A stretch of 64,000 nt of DNA from Cryptomeria japonica (lineage: Eukaryota; Streptophyta; Pinopsida; Cupressales; Cupressaceae): positions 877,119,594 through 877,183,593 of the forward strand of contig NC_081409.1 of the NCBI RefSeq assembly GCF_030272615.1, read 5' to 3'. The notes beneath the pieces were generated by a model that saw only the letters and a program-made list of their open reading frames with translations, had not been told where the DNA came from and made no database searches. Of the stretch, positions 44,238-56,990 are shown one piece after another (within the stretch, counting starts at the first letter, position 1; every line of letters starts with the position of its first letter). Both the position numbers and the translations under genes were made by a program.

Positions 44238-45400
44238 TTGAAATTTTTTGATTTTTTTGTATTTTTTGAATTAGGACATTCCGATGAGCTATGTGTAGAA
44301 CCTGCGAAGGTGCATGCTGTTGATAGGATCCTCCAAAGGTTCACCTTCTGTAGTAGAAAGCTGATATGCCCCAGATCCATAGACTGTTGTAACGATGTAA
44401 GGACCCAGCCAGTTTGGTTCAAACTTGCCCTTCTTCTCTCTGTCTTGCTGATTCTTGGGGTTTTCTCTGAGAACCAGGTCACCTACCTTAAATGTGTGAG
44501 GCTTGACCTTGTGATTGTAGCTGCGACTCATTCATTGTTGGTAAGCCTTGAGATGATTAAAAGCAATTTGTCTCCATTCATCCAACAGTTCTAGTTCTTG
44601 TAAGCGAGAGACCCTGTAGTCTTCATCAGTGATGATGTTTTGCAAAGAGACCCGTAAAGAGGGTAACTCAACCTCAATAGGAAAGATGGCTTCAGTGCCG
44701 TAAACAAGTGAATATGGTGTAGCTCCTGTAGGTGTGCGGACACTTGTGCGGTAGGCCCAAAGTGCAGGATTGAGTTGGATATGCCAGTTACGGCCAGCGT
44801 CGTCGACTGTCTTTTTGAGGATTTTAAGAATTGTTTTATTAGACGCCTCAGCTTGGCCATTACCTTGGGGGTAATATGGTGTGGAGAAACGATGGGAAAT
44901 ATGGAAGCGGTCACAGAGTTCACGAACATCCTGATTTTTGAAGGGACGCCCATTATCAGTAATAATGGACTTAGGAATACCATATCGGCAAATGATATAA
45001 TTAAGGATGAAGGTAGCAATTTGTTTTCCAGTGACTTGTGTGAGAGGCACGGCTTCAATCCATTTTGTAAAATACTCTATGGCAGTGATAATGAATTTAT
45101 GACCATTGGAAGAAGGAGGGTGAATCTTGCCTATGAGATCGAGTCCCCACTAACAAAAGGGCCAAGGAGATGCAAGTGGTTGTAGTTCTTGTGCTGGTGC
45201 ATGTATGAGGTCTCCATGAATTTGACATTGCTTACATTTCTTGACAAACTGATATGAGTCTTTTTCCATATTGGGCCAGTAATATCCAGTCCCGATGAGT
45301 TTCTTGGCCAAGGTAGGACCACTAGCATGTGGACCACATATCCCTTCATGCACTTCCCGTAACGCAATCTGAGCTTCGTCGCTTTCTAGACATCTAAGAA
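44238..45400 (-). pseudogene. Element B integrase
   Basis: The minus-strand frame has the zinc region (HEGICGPHASG ... KKCKQCQIHG, about 45370-45200), then the core with D in WGLDLIGKI (about 45140), D in ITDNGRPF (about 44960) and E in GQAEASNKT (about 44850): all three catalytic residues kept. The C-terminal part has VGDLVLRENPKNQQD and PNWLGPYIV. Two stops break it: TAG at 45147-45149 where Gln is usual before WGLD, and TGA at 44529-44531 where Arg is usual after KAYQQ. Both fit single C-to-T changes. Would otherwise be functional. Confidence 0.88.
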
Positions 45401-45599
45401 GAGTGCCATCTAGACCTCGCCGGTATAGGATATCAGCTAGAATGACATATCGAGAGGATTGGCAAATGAAAGTGCAGCGTTGGTTGTTTGATAGATCAGG
45501 AGGTAGGGTATTGTTGCGAAGGTATGTGAATATGGAACCATATAACTGGGATTCAGGACCAACAACGCATATCATTTCAGTAGGAGTGATCTCATATGA

Positions 45600-46110
45600 G
45601 GGAACCAGCAGATTGTCTACCAGGAACTCATAGCAGGTCTCATTCTGCGGTAGATCAATTAGTGAAGCAATTGTAGCCATGGCATCTGCAGCGCAATTCT
45701 GTTCTCTTGGTATCTGCTCAAAATCTATCTTTATGAAGTGTTGTTTTAGATTATCCACCATTTGTTTATAAGGCAGTAATTTTTCATCTTTTGTTTGGTA
45801 ATCATCGGTTGCTTGACGGATGACCAGTTGAGAATCCCCAAAAACACTAAGTTCTTGGATCTTCCATTGAACTGCAATTCTTAATCCAGTTGTTAATGCC
45901 TCATATTCCGCTATATTGTTAGTGCAAGGAAATGATAAGCGGTATGACTTTGGTATAGAATCGCCTTGGGGGGTTATAAAGAGAATACCCGCTCCTGCCC
46001 CATGCTGTGTGTACGAGCCATCAAAGTATAATTGCCATGGTTTTGCATGTGATATCGTTAGAATGGACTCATCTGGAAATTCTGAATTTAGAGGAGCATC
46101 ATCTATTATG
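45600..46110 (-). pseudogene. Element B extra RNase H (downstream of RT-RNase H)
   Basis: Within the open frame 46376-45150: WQLYFDGSYTQHGAG, NNIAEYEALTTGLRIA, LSVFGDSQLVIRQ and EQNCAADAMA, i.e. the D-E-D-D set of a second RNase H. It lies between the native RNase H and integrase, the normal Tat arrangement. The frame itself is intact over this domain. Confidence 0.85.
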
Positions 46111-47600
46111 GGAGCATCTGCTAATTGATCTGCAATTGCTTGTCCTTTTATTGTTTTTCTGTCCACATACTCGATGTCGAACTCACTCAGGATCATTACC
46201 CATTTGGCCAGTCGCCCAATAAGTGTAGCTTTGTTGAGAAGATATTTTAATGGATCAATTCTTGCAATCAACTTAGTTTTGTGAGTAAGCATATAATGGC
46301 GTAATTTCTGTGAAGCAAAGACCACAGCGGGACATGCACGCTTGATTGGTGTGTAGTTTAGCTCGTATCCCACCAATGTGCGACTGATATAGTATACTGT
46401 TTTTCCTTGCCGTCAGCTATTTGTTGTGCTAGGAGTGCCCCCAGTGTTGTTGGAGTAGCTGATATGTATAGTAGCAAAGGCTGATCTGTAACTGGTGGCA
46501 TCAGCACTGGCGGATTCAAAAGATAATCTTTGAGCGTCTGAAAAGCTTGTTGACAGTTATCATCACATTTGAATTTGATATTTTTATGTAGCAGGTGCTG
46601 GAAAGGATTACACTTATCTGCAAGTTGTGCTATGAATCTTCATATAGACTGGAGTCTCCCTTGTAAGGATCGGAGTTGACTGATATTCCTCGGTGGCGGC
46701 ATGTCCAAGATAGCCTTGATTTTTGTTGGATCGGCCTCGATTCCTCTTTTGGACACAATGAATCCTAGGAGCTTCCCAGAGGTTACTCCAAAGACACATT
46801 TCTTGGGATTTAATCTTACCTTGTATTTTTCCAACCGATCAAAGGCGACTGAAAGTATGTCCAAATGTGTATCTCTGTCTATTGATTTTCCCAAGAGATC
46901 ATCAACATAATCTTGCACAGTTACATGCATGAGATCATGAAAGATAGTGGTCATCGCTCTTTGATATGTAGCACCTGCATTTTTCAACCCAAAAGGCATG
47001 ACATTCCAACAAAAAGTTCCCCACGGACAAGTGAATGATGTTTTGTGTTGATCTTCGGGTGCAATCCTGATTTGATTATAACCAGAAAACCCATCCATTA
47101 AAGATAACATTTCGTGACCTGCTGTGAGATCAACAATCAAGTCGATATTTGGTAATGGGAAGTCATCTTTCGGACAAGCTTTGTTGATGTCTCTGAAATC
47201 TGTACATATTCTAATGCTGCGATCTGGTTTACTGATAGGTACTAAATTGGAGATCCATTCAGGATAATCAATTGGGCGTATGAATCCGACATCCAATAAT
47301 TTCTCCAGCTCTGCTTTGACTAGTAATGCCACTTGTGGATGCATTTTCCTTAATTTCTGTCTTACTGGCTTTGCCCCTGGTTTGACTGTCAAATGATGCA
47401 TTACCAAATCCGGGTCTAGTCCAGGCATATCAGCATATGACCATGCAAAGTTGATTTGTCGTCCCTTGAAGAAGCTTATGAATTTTGCCCTTTCGGACTC
47501 TGTCAATGATTGAGCCAGGAATATGTTGTGTGGAACCTCTTCTGTACCAATGTTTGTCTTTATAGTCTCCTCTACCAACATGGATGATTTTTCCTCATAT
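46110..47600 (-). pseudogene. Element B reverse transcriptase and native RNase H
   Basis: RT begins with MPGLDPDLVMHHLTV and has VGFIRPIDYPEWISNLV, RICTDFRDINKACPKD, MDGFSGYNQI, MPFGLKNAGATYQRAM and the catalytic YVDD (46898-46909), all intact. A stop near 46637 and a one-base frameshift near 46390-46430 lie in the native RNase H, which reads LLLYISATPTT where a catalytic Asp is expected and so has lost its site, as in other Tat elements. Confidence 0.88.
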
Positions 47601-49310
47601 GATGCTGGGAGAATGTCGAGCCTTCCATCTTCGGGTGCCTCAGAGAGGTTTTCGCCCTCAGATACGTCCTTTCTTTTTACTTTTTTGGAGTCAGATAGCG
47701 CCACAGTGTGGTTTTCGCCATAAGACCCTTGTTTTGTTCTTATTTTCACATTTTTGCGACTAGAAGGTCCGACACCCTCACCAAAATATGCCATGTTGTT
47801 GAGTTCTATGGTGTATCCTGCTTTGTGGTCCCCAGGGGGAAGATCATCGCGTATGCCAAGATAGTCAATAATAGCTTCGTCATTTTGAAATGTATCAAAT
47901 TGTGCTGGTCCTTCATGATCCCAGTCAATGAGTTGGGGATGAACAAGGGGAAGGTCTTTAATGTTTTCGGAATTTGCAGGGCGAAGAGTGAAGATGTGGT
48001 TATATTCGGGTATATCAAGGCAATCGTCGAGGTCATTGATGGCACTTTCCTCATCAGTTTCAATCGCGAGCGAATCCAAATTGTCGTTACTAGTAGCGTA
48101 TTCCAGAATAGGTGTTCTCATCCTATGTGATTTCGACCTAAAACCTTGAAACGAAGACTGTGGGAAATCCCTATGAGTTGTTTCTTGACCAACTCTGAAG
48201 TTTTTGTAAAATTCCTCTTCTTCTGTGGGTTCATCTGGCTCTCTGAATGTCTCGGTGAGTTCATAGTCACTGGAGGATTTGTCTGAACCCCATTCCCATT
48301 CTTTGGAATCTGTGGAATAGTAATCTTCTTGTTGAACTTTGGCAACTTTGCTTTGCGATGCCTCTTTTGTCCTTTTAGTGTGTATTTTGGAAGTCAGAAA
48401 ACCAAGTCCCTTTGAGCATTCCCTTCTTACAGTCAATTTAGGCTGTAAGGGTTCCTTGACGCCTTCTTTGCGTAACCCAAGAGGGCTTTTTCCATCATAC
48501 CCAAATCTTTGTAGAATCTTGAAGCCTTTGCCATAGTTCTCACAAGGTATATTGATCTGATCATGTGTGTCATCTTCAATGTCTTTGTAGAGCATTTTGT
48601 ATAAATCTTCCTCTTCCAATTCGCCCCATCTTTGAAAGGTAGTAGGATCCCATTTGAGCGTCATGATGAATGTTTGCTTGTTAGGATGTGGCCTTCCAAA
48701 TTCTTTTGGAGAGCTTATGACTTGTCGTAAAAACATGGTCTGATTTAGAGTGTATTCTCCCATGCCTCTGTCTTGAAATTTTCCTTTAAGTTCACCTTGT
48801 CTTGAGGTCGAAGGTTTCAATGACTCAGGATCAATGTATGCCGAAGAAGGAGTAGCCTCACGATTACTGGGAATGATGGTCTCAGTGTGTGATCTCAAGT
48901 TATTGCAATATATGAACGGATTTGGATCACCGTTGACTGTTACCTCGACTCCATTATGAGGAAACTTAATGCATTGATGATATGTTGATGGGACTGCCCT
49001 CATTTCATGAATCCAAGGATGTCCTAGCAATATGTTATATGTGAGATCTAGATCTAGGACTTGACAAACCACATCCTTTGTGACTGGCCCAATTCTTAGC
49101 GGTAAGATGACCGTGCCCTTGGATGAGCGTTCTTCATCATCATATGCCTTGATGGTAATTTGGTTCTTTGAATTCACAGCTTTATCGGAATATCCCAATT
49201 ATTTAATGGTGCTCAATGTACAAATGTTTAGACCTGCTCCTCCATCTATCAGGACTCGCTTTATTCGATGTTTATGTATGAAGGCTTCAACATGTAAAGG
49301 TGCATTATGA
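47600..49310 (-). pseudogene. Element B protease and G-patch region
   Basis: Protease: VLIDGGAGLNIC (about 49255-49220, active-site DGG form common in Tat), then LGHPWIHEMRA and KFPHNGVEVTV. A TAA near 49200 breaks the frame. Downstream, about 48545-48390, GKGFKILQRFGYDGKSPLGL is a G-patch-like motif (Gly-rich, aromatic, Gly-Tyr). An acidic, low-complexity linker follows to RT (48300-47600). A G-patch next to protease is known in some retroviral and Tat polyproteins and may bind RNA. Confidence 0.8.
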
Positions 49311-49312
49311 GG

Positions 49313-51808
49313 CTAACTTACGGAGGCGTCATCGGCTTCTGTGAATGTAAGGGAATGTGGAATGGAAAGGTATCCCACCATGGCTTGAAACTGGTCCACG
49401 TTCAGATCAGTAGGAACGGCAGTGTCTCTCAAGATTTTGTCAAGAATAGCTTTATGAGCGGGGGATATGCGTAGAAGCTCAAGGATGGAGATGAGAGCAG
49501 GTGTCTTCCCTAATTGTTCTACAAGGTCGTACTCAGGCTTAGTTGATGAAGGATTGGTATTCTTAGTGGAGGCACCTGGCAATGTGATTTTACCTCGACA
49601 AGTTGTAACATGACATTCAGAGGTATGCTCAGAAGAAGATCCCACACCTTTTAGGACAATCTTGGGTCTCTGAGAAGGATTCTCAGGATTTTTGTTCTTG
49701 ATAGTAATAGTAGAGATATGATTTTCCATTGAGATGTGATTGATAGTAGAATCATAATTGTAAGGTGCTCTAGTGTAATTGGCTTGATCATCTGTGACTT
49801 TGCCTTTTCCTTTGTCATGTTTTGGGAATGGTTCCTTAAACACCTCATGTTCTTGATTAGATGAATGTCCCTCAATCTCAATATCACCTCTATCAATGAG
49901 ATCTTGCACAATGTTTTTCAATCGATGGCAATTACCTGTCTTGTGACCCTTACTCTTATGAAATTCGCAATACTCATCATCATTCCACCAATTTGGTTTG
50001 ACCTTTGGTTCATATGGAGGAAAATCTGGAACTGTGATCACTTTGTTTGCCACAAGCTTTTTGAATACTGATTCAAGTGGTTCTCCCAATGGAGTGTACT
50101 TCCTTTGTGGTCTAGAAGTTGTTTGAGTGTTCACCTGATTGTTGGTAGAACTTGATCCAGAAAAGATGAATTTGGGTCGCACTGTGTTGGCATCAACAAC
50201 ACCATCATTGACTGTGTTCTTGTTTTTATTCCAAAATCTTGGCTTGTCTTTTCCTTTAAAGTCATCTTTTTTTTCCTTGAATAGCTTGATGACTCCTTGT
50301 TCAATTAGGACCTTTTCTGTTGCTAACCCCTTTTCAATAACATCCTTGAAGGTGGACAAACAAGCTTTCCTTAGATCATAGCCAATATCCTTGTTAACGT
50401 TTTGAGTGAACATTTCCACCATTTGTTTCTGTGGGATTTCGCAAGAACATCTACTAGCTAGATTTCTCCATCTTTGTAAAAATGTTGCGAAAGATTCTCC
50501 TTCCTTTTGTTTCGTATTGCACAAGGTAGTAACTGAGACATCTGTTTCTATATTGTAAGAGAAATGCTAAATGAATGCCTCTGCTAAGTCACCCCATGAC
50601 TTAATACCAGGAGGTAGTTGAGAAAACCATTCCATAGCTTGATCTCCTAAGCTCTGTGGGAACAACCTCATCAAGTATGTTTCTTCTGCTGCTACCTCTA
50701 TGCAGGCTGTGAAAAAATTTCTTATGTGTGCCTTGGGGTCTCCTTTCCCTCTATACTTGTCAAATTTTGGTGTGACAAAATGTGCAGGAAACGGAGGCAT
50801 TGGAATGCTCTTATCAAAGGGATAAGGACATATATCTCTCATAGTGTATGTTGGTTTTGATGTGCTCATGTCCTCCATTTTCTTTTGTAGATCTCTTATT
50901 TGTTGTTCCAAATTACTTTTGGGAGGAGATTGATTTCTTGTAGCATACCCCGTATTTGAAACACCCATTTGAGGAGGAGCTTGTTGCATGTATGGATGAT
51001 ACTGATCGTAGACATGTCCAAATGGAGGTCTATATTGCTACGGCATATATGGAGCACTTGGCATGACTTCATGTTGAGGGACCCCATATCTATTTTGTGC
51101 ATATATACCATATTCAATAGGCATTTCATTTTCCATTGTGTTGCCCCCAATTTTGACATGAGGTCTCCTTGTGTCAAAATTTTGAGGATGTCTTTGAGTA
51201 TCCACTTGTTTTGATTGATCCATAGCTTGAGCATGTGATTGAGCATATCTATCCACATAAGGCTTCCATGATGGTCTTCGAAGGTAAGTATCATATGTTT
51301 GAGCTTGTGTATGTGGGATTTCTGGTTTTTGAAGTAAAACTGATGGTGACTTTGGCATCATATTCAGTGCTCTATTTCCTCCACTATTTGGTCTCCTTTG
51401 ATCCATGTTGGATTGAGTTTGTTGTGAGGGTCGACTTTCCATAAGTCGAGACATGTCAAAGTCATGAGGTATTTTAGCTCCACTTTGTGCCATCATGTGT
51501 AAGAAGTATTGTCGATCTCTCCTCATTATCTCTTCAACCAATCTATTGAAATGAGGATTCATTATGGATTCTTCTATGTCTGCTGCTTGTATTGAAAGGC
51601 TGTCTGCATTGTCATTGCGTGTAGCATTGTTGTTTGTAGTGTTTGTGTTTTTCACATTTGGATTGTTTCTATAAACATCCATGTCTGGTAATGTAGTGTG
51701 CTCAGGATTATAAAATAAATCATTGTCATATTCATAAGAACTCATGTTTGCGGATTCTTGAGCTTCTTTAGCTATTCTCCTAGATTTTTGAAGACGGGTT
51801 TCAACCAT
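49313..51808 (-). pseudogene. Element B gag
   Basis: ATG 51808 (MVETRLQKSRRIAKEAQES) opens one frame of about 830 codons with three stops (51035, 50567, 49313). N-terminal 270 residues are Asn/Gln/Met-rich. The gag domain follows (FDKYRGKGDPKAHIRNF, GDQAMEWFSQLP, FATFLQRWRNLASRC; about 50800-50420) and then a zinc knuckle CEFHKSKGHKTGNC (about 49965-49925). It runs into protease in the same frame. It is the capsid precursor of the element and the likely partner for TR-GAG particles. Confidence 0.85.
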
Positions 51809-52310
51809 GAACTAGGTGTTGACCAAGATGTGAGAGACTAGATGAAAAAATGGAAAAGGTATGGAAGACCAAGAGTTGTATGGAGTGTAAATGAATCTTG
51901 AGGTGTACTTGCAATGTCCAAAGTGTAAGACCAGGTATGTAAGTAGTAGAGTAGGTGTGACTTCCAAAGAGATGATTGTTTCTCTTGATGAGGTAAGCTG
52001 ACCTTGACTCTAAGTAAGACCAAATGAGACCCAAAGGTAAGAAACCTTGATGAGGGACCACTTAGCAAAGTGTAGTTGTATGTAGTGTGTTGAAAAAGTA
52101 TAGTGAGGACAAGCAAGTGACCTTTTTGACCCAAGTTTAGACAAGTATGAATGTAAAATGAGATATAAAGCAATGACGAACTGTATGAGACCCAAGGACA
52201 GATTGAATGCTAGATGAAACCTGAAGAAACAACTTAGGAAGCTCAAGTATTCCGAAACTGATTTCTCTTGTTTGTTGGACTCTGAAAAAAAAATTTCTTG
52301 CAATTTTGAA

Positions 52311-52592
52311 CACAGACGCGACTGTATCCTTCACAGACGCGATTTCCGGACACAGACGCTACTATGTTAAACACAGACGCGATTCTGAGATTTTCTTGTT
52401 TATGTTTGCTGGACTGTAAAGTTTTTTTTTTTGCAATTTTGAACACAGACGCCTCTGTATACTTCACAGACGCGTTTTCCAAACACAAACGTGTCTCTGT
52501 TCGACACAGACGCTTCTAAAAACACAGACGCTATTTTGCCCTTCACAGACGCGCTTAGATTACCCAGACGCGGTTAAAATAGACACAAACGC
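52311..52592 (-). repeat. CACAGACGC box array in leader, inner block
   Basis: On the + strand, boxes start at 52311, 52332, 52351, 52372, then 52444, 52465, 52484, 52505, 52523, 52544, 52563 and 52584: spacing 21, 19, 21 and 21, 19, 21, 18, 21, 19, 21. In element sense the box reads GCGTCTGTG. Confidence 0.92.
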
Positions 52593-52599
52593 GTTTCTG

Positions 52600-53820
52600 T
52601 AAACTTCGTGCAATTTTTCCAATCTGTGAAATTGTTTTGTTGTGACCAAATCTGACTGTTTGACTATTTTTCGTGACAAGAGGACACAATGTTGATGACT
52701 CAATGTTTGCAAACTGTTTAGACTCCAAAAATGACTTCAAGAAAAGTGTGTTGTTTGATGTAAAATTGTTTTGCATACACTTGAAGACACAAAAGACACA
52801 ATGTTTTGTTGTTTGGTCTTGAATGTTTTGAATGTTTAACATAAGTCAAGCACAATTCTTATGGCTGGCCAAGACAATAGTTGTTGATCCCACATAGGGT
52901 TTTACCCCCGAGGCTACGCTATTCAGAGCAGATACTTAGATGCTTGACCTCACTGGCTCCACCCTCGGCACTCACTTCTTGGGTTAGCCAAGCATCAGTC
53001 CCCATGAAAACTCCCCATGGCGAACTTTGTATCTCTACTAAGAACCGTATGTGTGTGGGCCGCTACCAGAGGTCCGACCTCCTGCCTCAACAACTAGAAG
53101 GATTTGGGCTTCTAAAACAAAAAGGTGCTAGTAAGGGCATCCGCTTGTGTGGCCATACATGTGGCACTTTCAGCTCTGTAAATACAGAAGGCTCCCAGCC
53201 GGTAGGGGTTACGCCCTACAAATGATCAAATAAATTTGATCAAACGGGTTTATGGGGAGACATAGTGTCGGTATGAACTAATCAGCACATGTTATTCATA
53301 GTTTTCACCATGAATACATTTGATTATAGTGGTTCGGAAGAGGTGGGTTTTCCTCACTACCACTTGGGTCGTTCTCTTCTCACTAGTAGTCCTAATGACC
53401 ACACGGGAAGACAGGCCCTCTAAAGATTGAACAAAAAGAGCCTATTGCTCAAGACACAAAAGACAATGATTCAATTTTAGTGCACTAATGGAAGTGTTTG
53501 CTAATTTATGAAAACAAGGCACACAACAAAATTACAAAAACCCTAGCCAAGGCCCTGCAACAAAATTGTTAGTAGTTTGGGTTGTTTCAAATGATAACCC
53601 CTTCCTGCAAGCACACAAGTTAGGTAAATTTTAGAAAAACCCAAAAGACTTTGTGAAAAGGGGCCTTCAACAAAAACGTTTTTCCTCCCCAAAGCAAGCT
53701 GCTCAACTTGATTAGCTAGATCTGCAAGGATTAGTGCAAAAATAAACCAGATCTGAAACCCTAAGCGCGAAATCCAAAAACCCGGATCAAAGAAAAATTG
53801 AAAATTTTCAAAACAGTAAA
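52600..53820 (-). other. Leader segment with GC-richer block
   Basis: No supported ORF. Bases 52880-53420 are noticeably richer in GC than their surroundings and include CCCCCGAGGC, CCTCGGC and CCGGTAGGGG stretches. Origin unknown; resemblance to rRNA or tRNA was considered and not supported. Confidence 0.35.
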
Positions 53821-54076
53821 CACAGACGTTGCTATACCAGACACAGACGCGTCTGTATGACACAGATGCGATTCTGTGATGCACAGACGCGCTCAGAGAA
53901 CACAGACGCTTTTTCCAAATGCAGACACGGGTAGAGACTTCTCAGACGCGGTTATAAAACACAGACGCAGCTTCCGGAAACCTGCAAAATAAATTTTGAC
54001 AAAAACACAGACGCGATTCCTGATCTCGCAGACGCTTCTGAAACTCAAAGACGCAATCCGAATGCTCGCAGACGCG
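53821..54076 (-). repeat. CACAGACGC box array in leader, outer block
   Basis: Boxes on the + strand start at 53821, 53842, 53861, 53882, 53901, 53920, 53941, 53960, then 54006, 54027, 54046 and 54067. Spacing is again 21 and 19 bp in alternation, apart from one 46-bp gap. Confidence 0.92.
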
Positions 54077-54169
54077 GAAATACCTAAAATGCCGTCGGAA
54101 AATGTCCGATCTACAACTTCAAAAAATGCAAAATCTACAACAAAAATGTTAAATGCAAAGGGACAAGAG

Positions 54170-54189
54170 TCCCACCGGGCGTGCCAAAA
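54170..54189 (-). promoter_or_regulatory. Element B primer binding site
   Basis: Minus strand TTTTGGCACGCCCGGTGGGA directly follows the 5' LTR. Typical position and style for Tat elements; tRNA not assigned. Confidence 0.7.
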
Positions 54190-54984
54190 TGTATATGGTG
54201 AAAATGGATAACAATAATAACAATATTGAAAGGCTAAATGAATTCAACCACAAAACCCTAGCCTAACAATCAACAAAGATCCACCATAACATATGAAGAT
54301 TACCTAAGACAATGCAAATCAAATGAAATCACAAAGATTATACCATCACATGTCCAATAGGGTTTTGATCTCCATTCTTCCTATCTCCATTGATCTTGCT
54401 TGATATATTTGCTCTCAGATTTTAATATGCACAAGAGCTCAACAAAGAACGGAATGTGGTTGCAAGTAGGATCGTAGTGTAGTCGAGTCCTCCAAATTGT
54501 CGATTAGGCTGAGTGATTAGAATGAATGATTAGGGTTTGATAATGAAGGAAGCATCTCCTTATATAGAAGACACTATATGAAATGGAGGGATAAGATTGA
54601 GAGGTGTAAAAGGAGGTCGGCTATGATTAGAGGGTAGGTAAAAGAAATAATAAAATAATGAAAGGGGTAGGTAGTGTATGAATTAAGAGATGAATGACAT
54701 GTGTCATAGGTGGAAAAGGTTAATGAATTAATTAAATAAATAAAGATTTATTTAATTAATAGAAGAAGTGGGATCAATTAAATAAATAAGATATTTATTT
54801 AATTTAGGAAAATGATAATTTAAATAAATAAATGTATTTATTTAAATGAGAAATAAGGCTAGAAGAAGATAAATGAATTAATTAAATAAATAAGGATTTA
54901 TTTAATTAATAGAAGAATTAAGCTTAGATAATTAAATAAATAAAATATTTATTTAATTAGACATGAAAATTTTAGGTGTCTACA
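54190..54984 (-). repeat. Element B 5' LTR
   Basis: Nearly identical to 32309-33102. TATA box TATATAAGG on the minus strand at about 54558-54566. Flanked by ATCAT. Confidence 0.92.
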
Positions 54985-55560
54985 ATCATAATCATGTTCG
55001 ATTTTGGAGCAAATGACAACAATATTTTTAATATTAAGCCAAATAATGGGGTGTTTACCTAGATGAATAGGAGGAAAGGATTTACCAATATTTCTATGAG
55101 GCTCAATCATTTCTTCTTGGGAAAATATTGGGTGGATAACTTTCTTCTTTCTCATCTTTTATTATTCCTTATTCCTCATCAAACCACTTCCCAATGTTGT
55201 TGCAAATTGGATTGCCTGTTAAGTCAGGAAAAGGTTATTTTAAATTTCAGACACTATGGTGGAGAGATGGTTCAATGACCACTAAACTAGGGGAATGGTG
55301 GAAGGATAGTAATATTTACAAAGGCACTTTGAATTTCAGGTTTATGAGTAGATTGAATTTTATTAAAAATAAGGTAAAGATTTGGAATAAGGAGAGCTTT
55401 AAGAATATTTTTGTTGAGAAATCCTGCGTGGAAGCTGAGCTCTGTGATTTGAATGACCAAATCATCAAGAAAGGGATGGATTTTGAGGATTTTATAAAAG
55501 AAAAAGAACTTAGAGAATCATTTTTTAGAACTATTGCCTAGAGAAGAGATATTCTAGAAG
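54985..55560 (+). pseudogene. LINE ORF2, end of endonuclease and linker
   Basis: The LINE resumes here. NNGVFT, stop, MNRRKGFTNISMRLNHFFL matches the endonuclease end (TWxNRR...RLDRFL), with TAG for Trp. The frame 55194-55541 (IKNKVKIWNKESFKNIF) is the linker before RT. Confidence 0.75.
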
Positions 55561-56990
55561 GACAAGGCTAGAGAAAATTGGCTCAGACAAGGAGATTCCA
55601 ATTCTTAAAAAAATCACACCTCAGTCAAAGCAAGAAGAGTGCATAACATGATTGATAGAATCAAGGATATTATGGGTGCTTGGTGTTTATATTATGAGAA
55701 AATTGGGAGTGAAGTTGTACACTATTTTAAATCAATCCTTTGCGATGAAAAGATTCTCGAGCTATCCCAAAGGGAGGAGGTTTTAGGGTCAATACCAAGT
55801 ATGGTTTCTGATGTTGAAAACAAAATTTTGTGCGAGGCTTTCACCAAAGAAGAAGTGAATAGTGCCAATTTTCAAGTGCACCCTGACAACGCACTTGGAC
55901 CAAATGGATTCCCTACTCGGTTCTATCAACATTGTTGGGGATTCGTGGGAGAAGATATTTTTAGGTTGATTGAGGATATAAGGAAAGGAAAGAAATTTGT
56001 CAAAGATTTGAATAACACAGTGATAGTGCTCATTCCCAAAAAAGAAGATTGTAAATACATGGCAGATTTAAGGCTAATATCTCTTTGTAATTTGATTTTC
56101 AAGATTCTTTTGAAAGCTTTGGAAAATAGGCTTAAGAATGTTCTTCCCAACATTATTTCTAAGGAGGAAAAAGGGTTTACCCCAAATTGGAATATAGTTG
56201 ATAGCATTATCCTCACCTCAAAGATCATTCACTCAATCAAAGGAAGCTGACAAAAAGGTATGGTGATTAAATTGAATGTGAGTAAATGATAAAGTCTCAT
56301 GGCAATTCTTGTTTAATGTTCTTCATAAATTTGGTTTTTTTGAGAATTGGATTGACATTATTCAAACTTGCATTATGTCCCCAAGATTATCCCTTGTGGT
56401 GAGTGGCACATTATTTGGTTTCTTCAAATCGAATAATGGACTTGGCCAGGGAGATCTTTTATCTCCATTTCTATTTGTGATCATGACAAAAGCGTTGAGT
56501 TGGCAGATTAAGATTAAAAGAGAGGCTATTATTTGGAAAGGCGTTGTTGTCCACGAGGATATGGAATCTATCTCACACTCCCAATTTGCAAATGATACTA
56601 TTTTGTATGGGGAGGCTTCTATCCATGAGGTAGAAGCCATTAGGGCAACATTGGATGCATATTCAGTTGTGTCAAGACATATCATGAACAAGGATAAATT
56701 TGAGATATTTTTCTTTAATACCAACAATATCCTACATAGGAGAATTGCTAAGGTGCTTGGATTTCATATTTCGACCCTTCGCTCCAAGTATTTTGGTGCT
56801 CCATTAGTCGTTGGATCCAATAGAAGTTGTTATTGGGAGGAGGTTATCAGTAAGTTCCAAGCCAAAGCTACACCATGGAAGAATAAATGGCTGTCTCAAG
56901 CCAGGATAATAATCATGATTAAAGTAGTTTTGTCATTCATATATATGTAATGTCGCGTTTCAAATTAGATTGTCACGTTTCCAATAAAAT
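55561..56990 (+). pseudogene. LINE ORF2 reverse transcriptase
   Basis: Frames 55639-56250 and 56309-56950 carry NALGPNGFPTRFYQHCW, TVIVLIPKKEDCKYMADLR, SLCNLIFKILLKALENRLK, then SGTLFGFFKSNNGLGQGDLLSPFLF and the catalytic region SHSQFANDTILYG. The first Asp of the usual FADD is Asn (a G-to-A change near 56593), so RT is dead. Stops and a short frameshift lie between the frames (56250-56308). Confidence 0.85.

Larger units (their letters stand above)
32309..54984 (-). mobile_element. Element B: Tat-type gypsy retrotransposon with antisense PMD gene (composite 22.7 kb)
   Basis: LTRs of 794 and 795 bp (32309-33102, 54190-54984) differ at only two positions by eye. The duplication ATCAT is at 32304-32308 and 54985-54989. 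PBS and polypurine tract show minus orientation. Removing the nested element at 36347-44231 leaves about 14.8 kb: leader with CGC boxes, gag, protease, G-patch, RT, RNase H, extra RNase H, integrase, then an antisense PMD gene. Gag-pol is one frame with a few stops and one frameshift; integrase catalytic residues are intact. It is the youngest-looking element by LTR identity. Confidence 0.92.

Noticed and set aside
47523-48149. Plus-strand open frames opposite element B pol
   Set aside because: Shadows of the minus-strand polyprotein.
52880-53420. rRNA or tRNA-like segment
   Set aside because: No tRNA cloverleaf or recognisable rRNA core could be found by eye.
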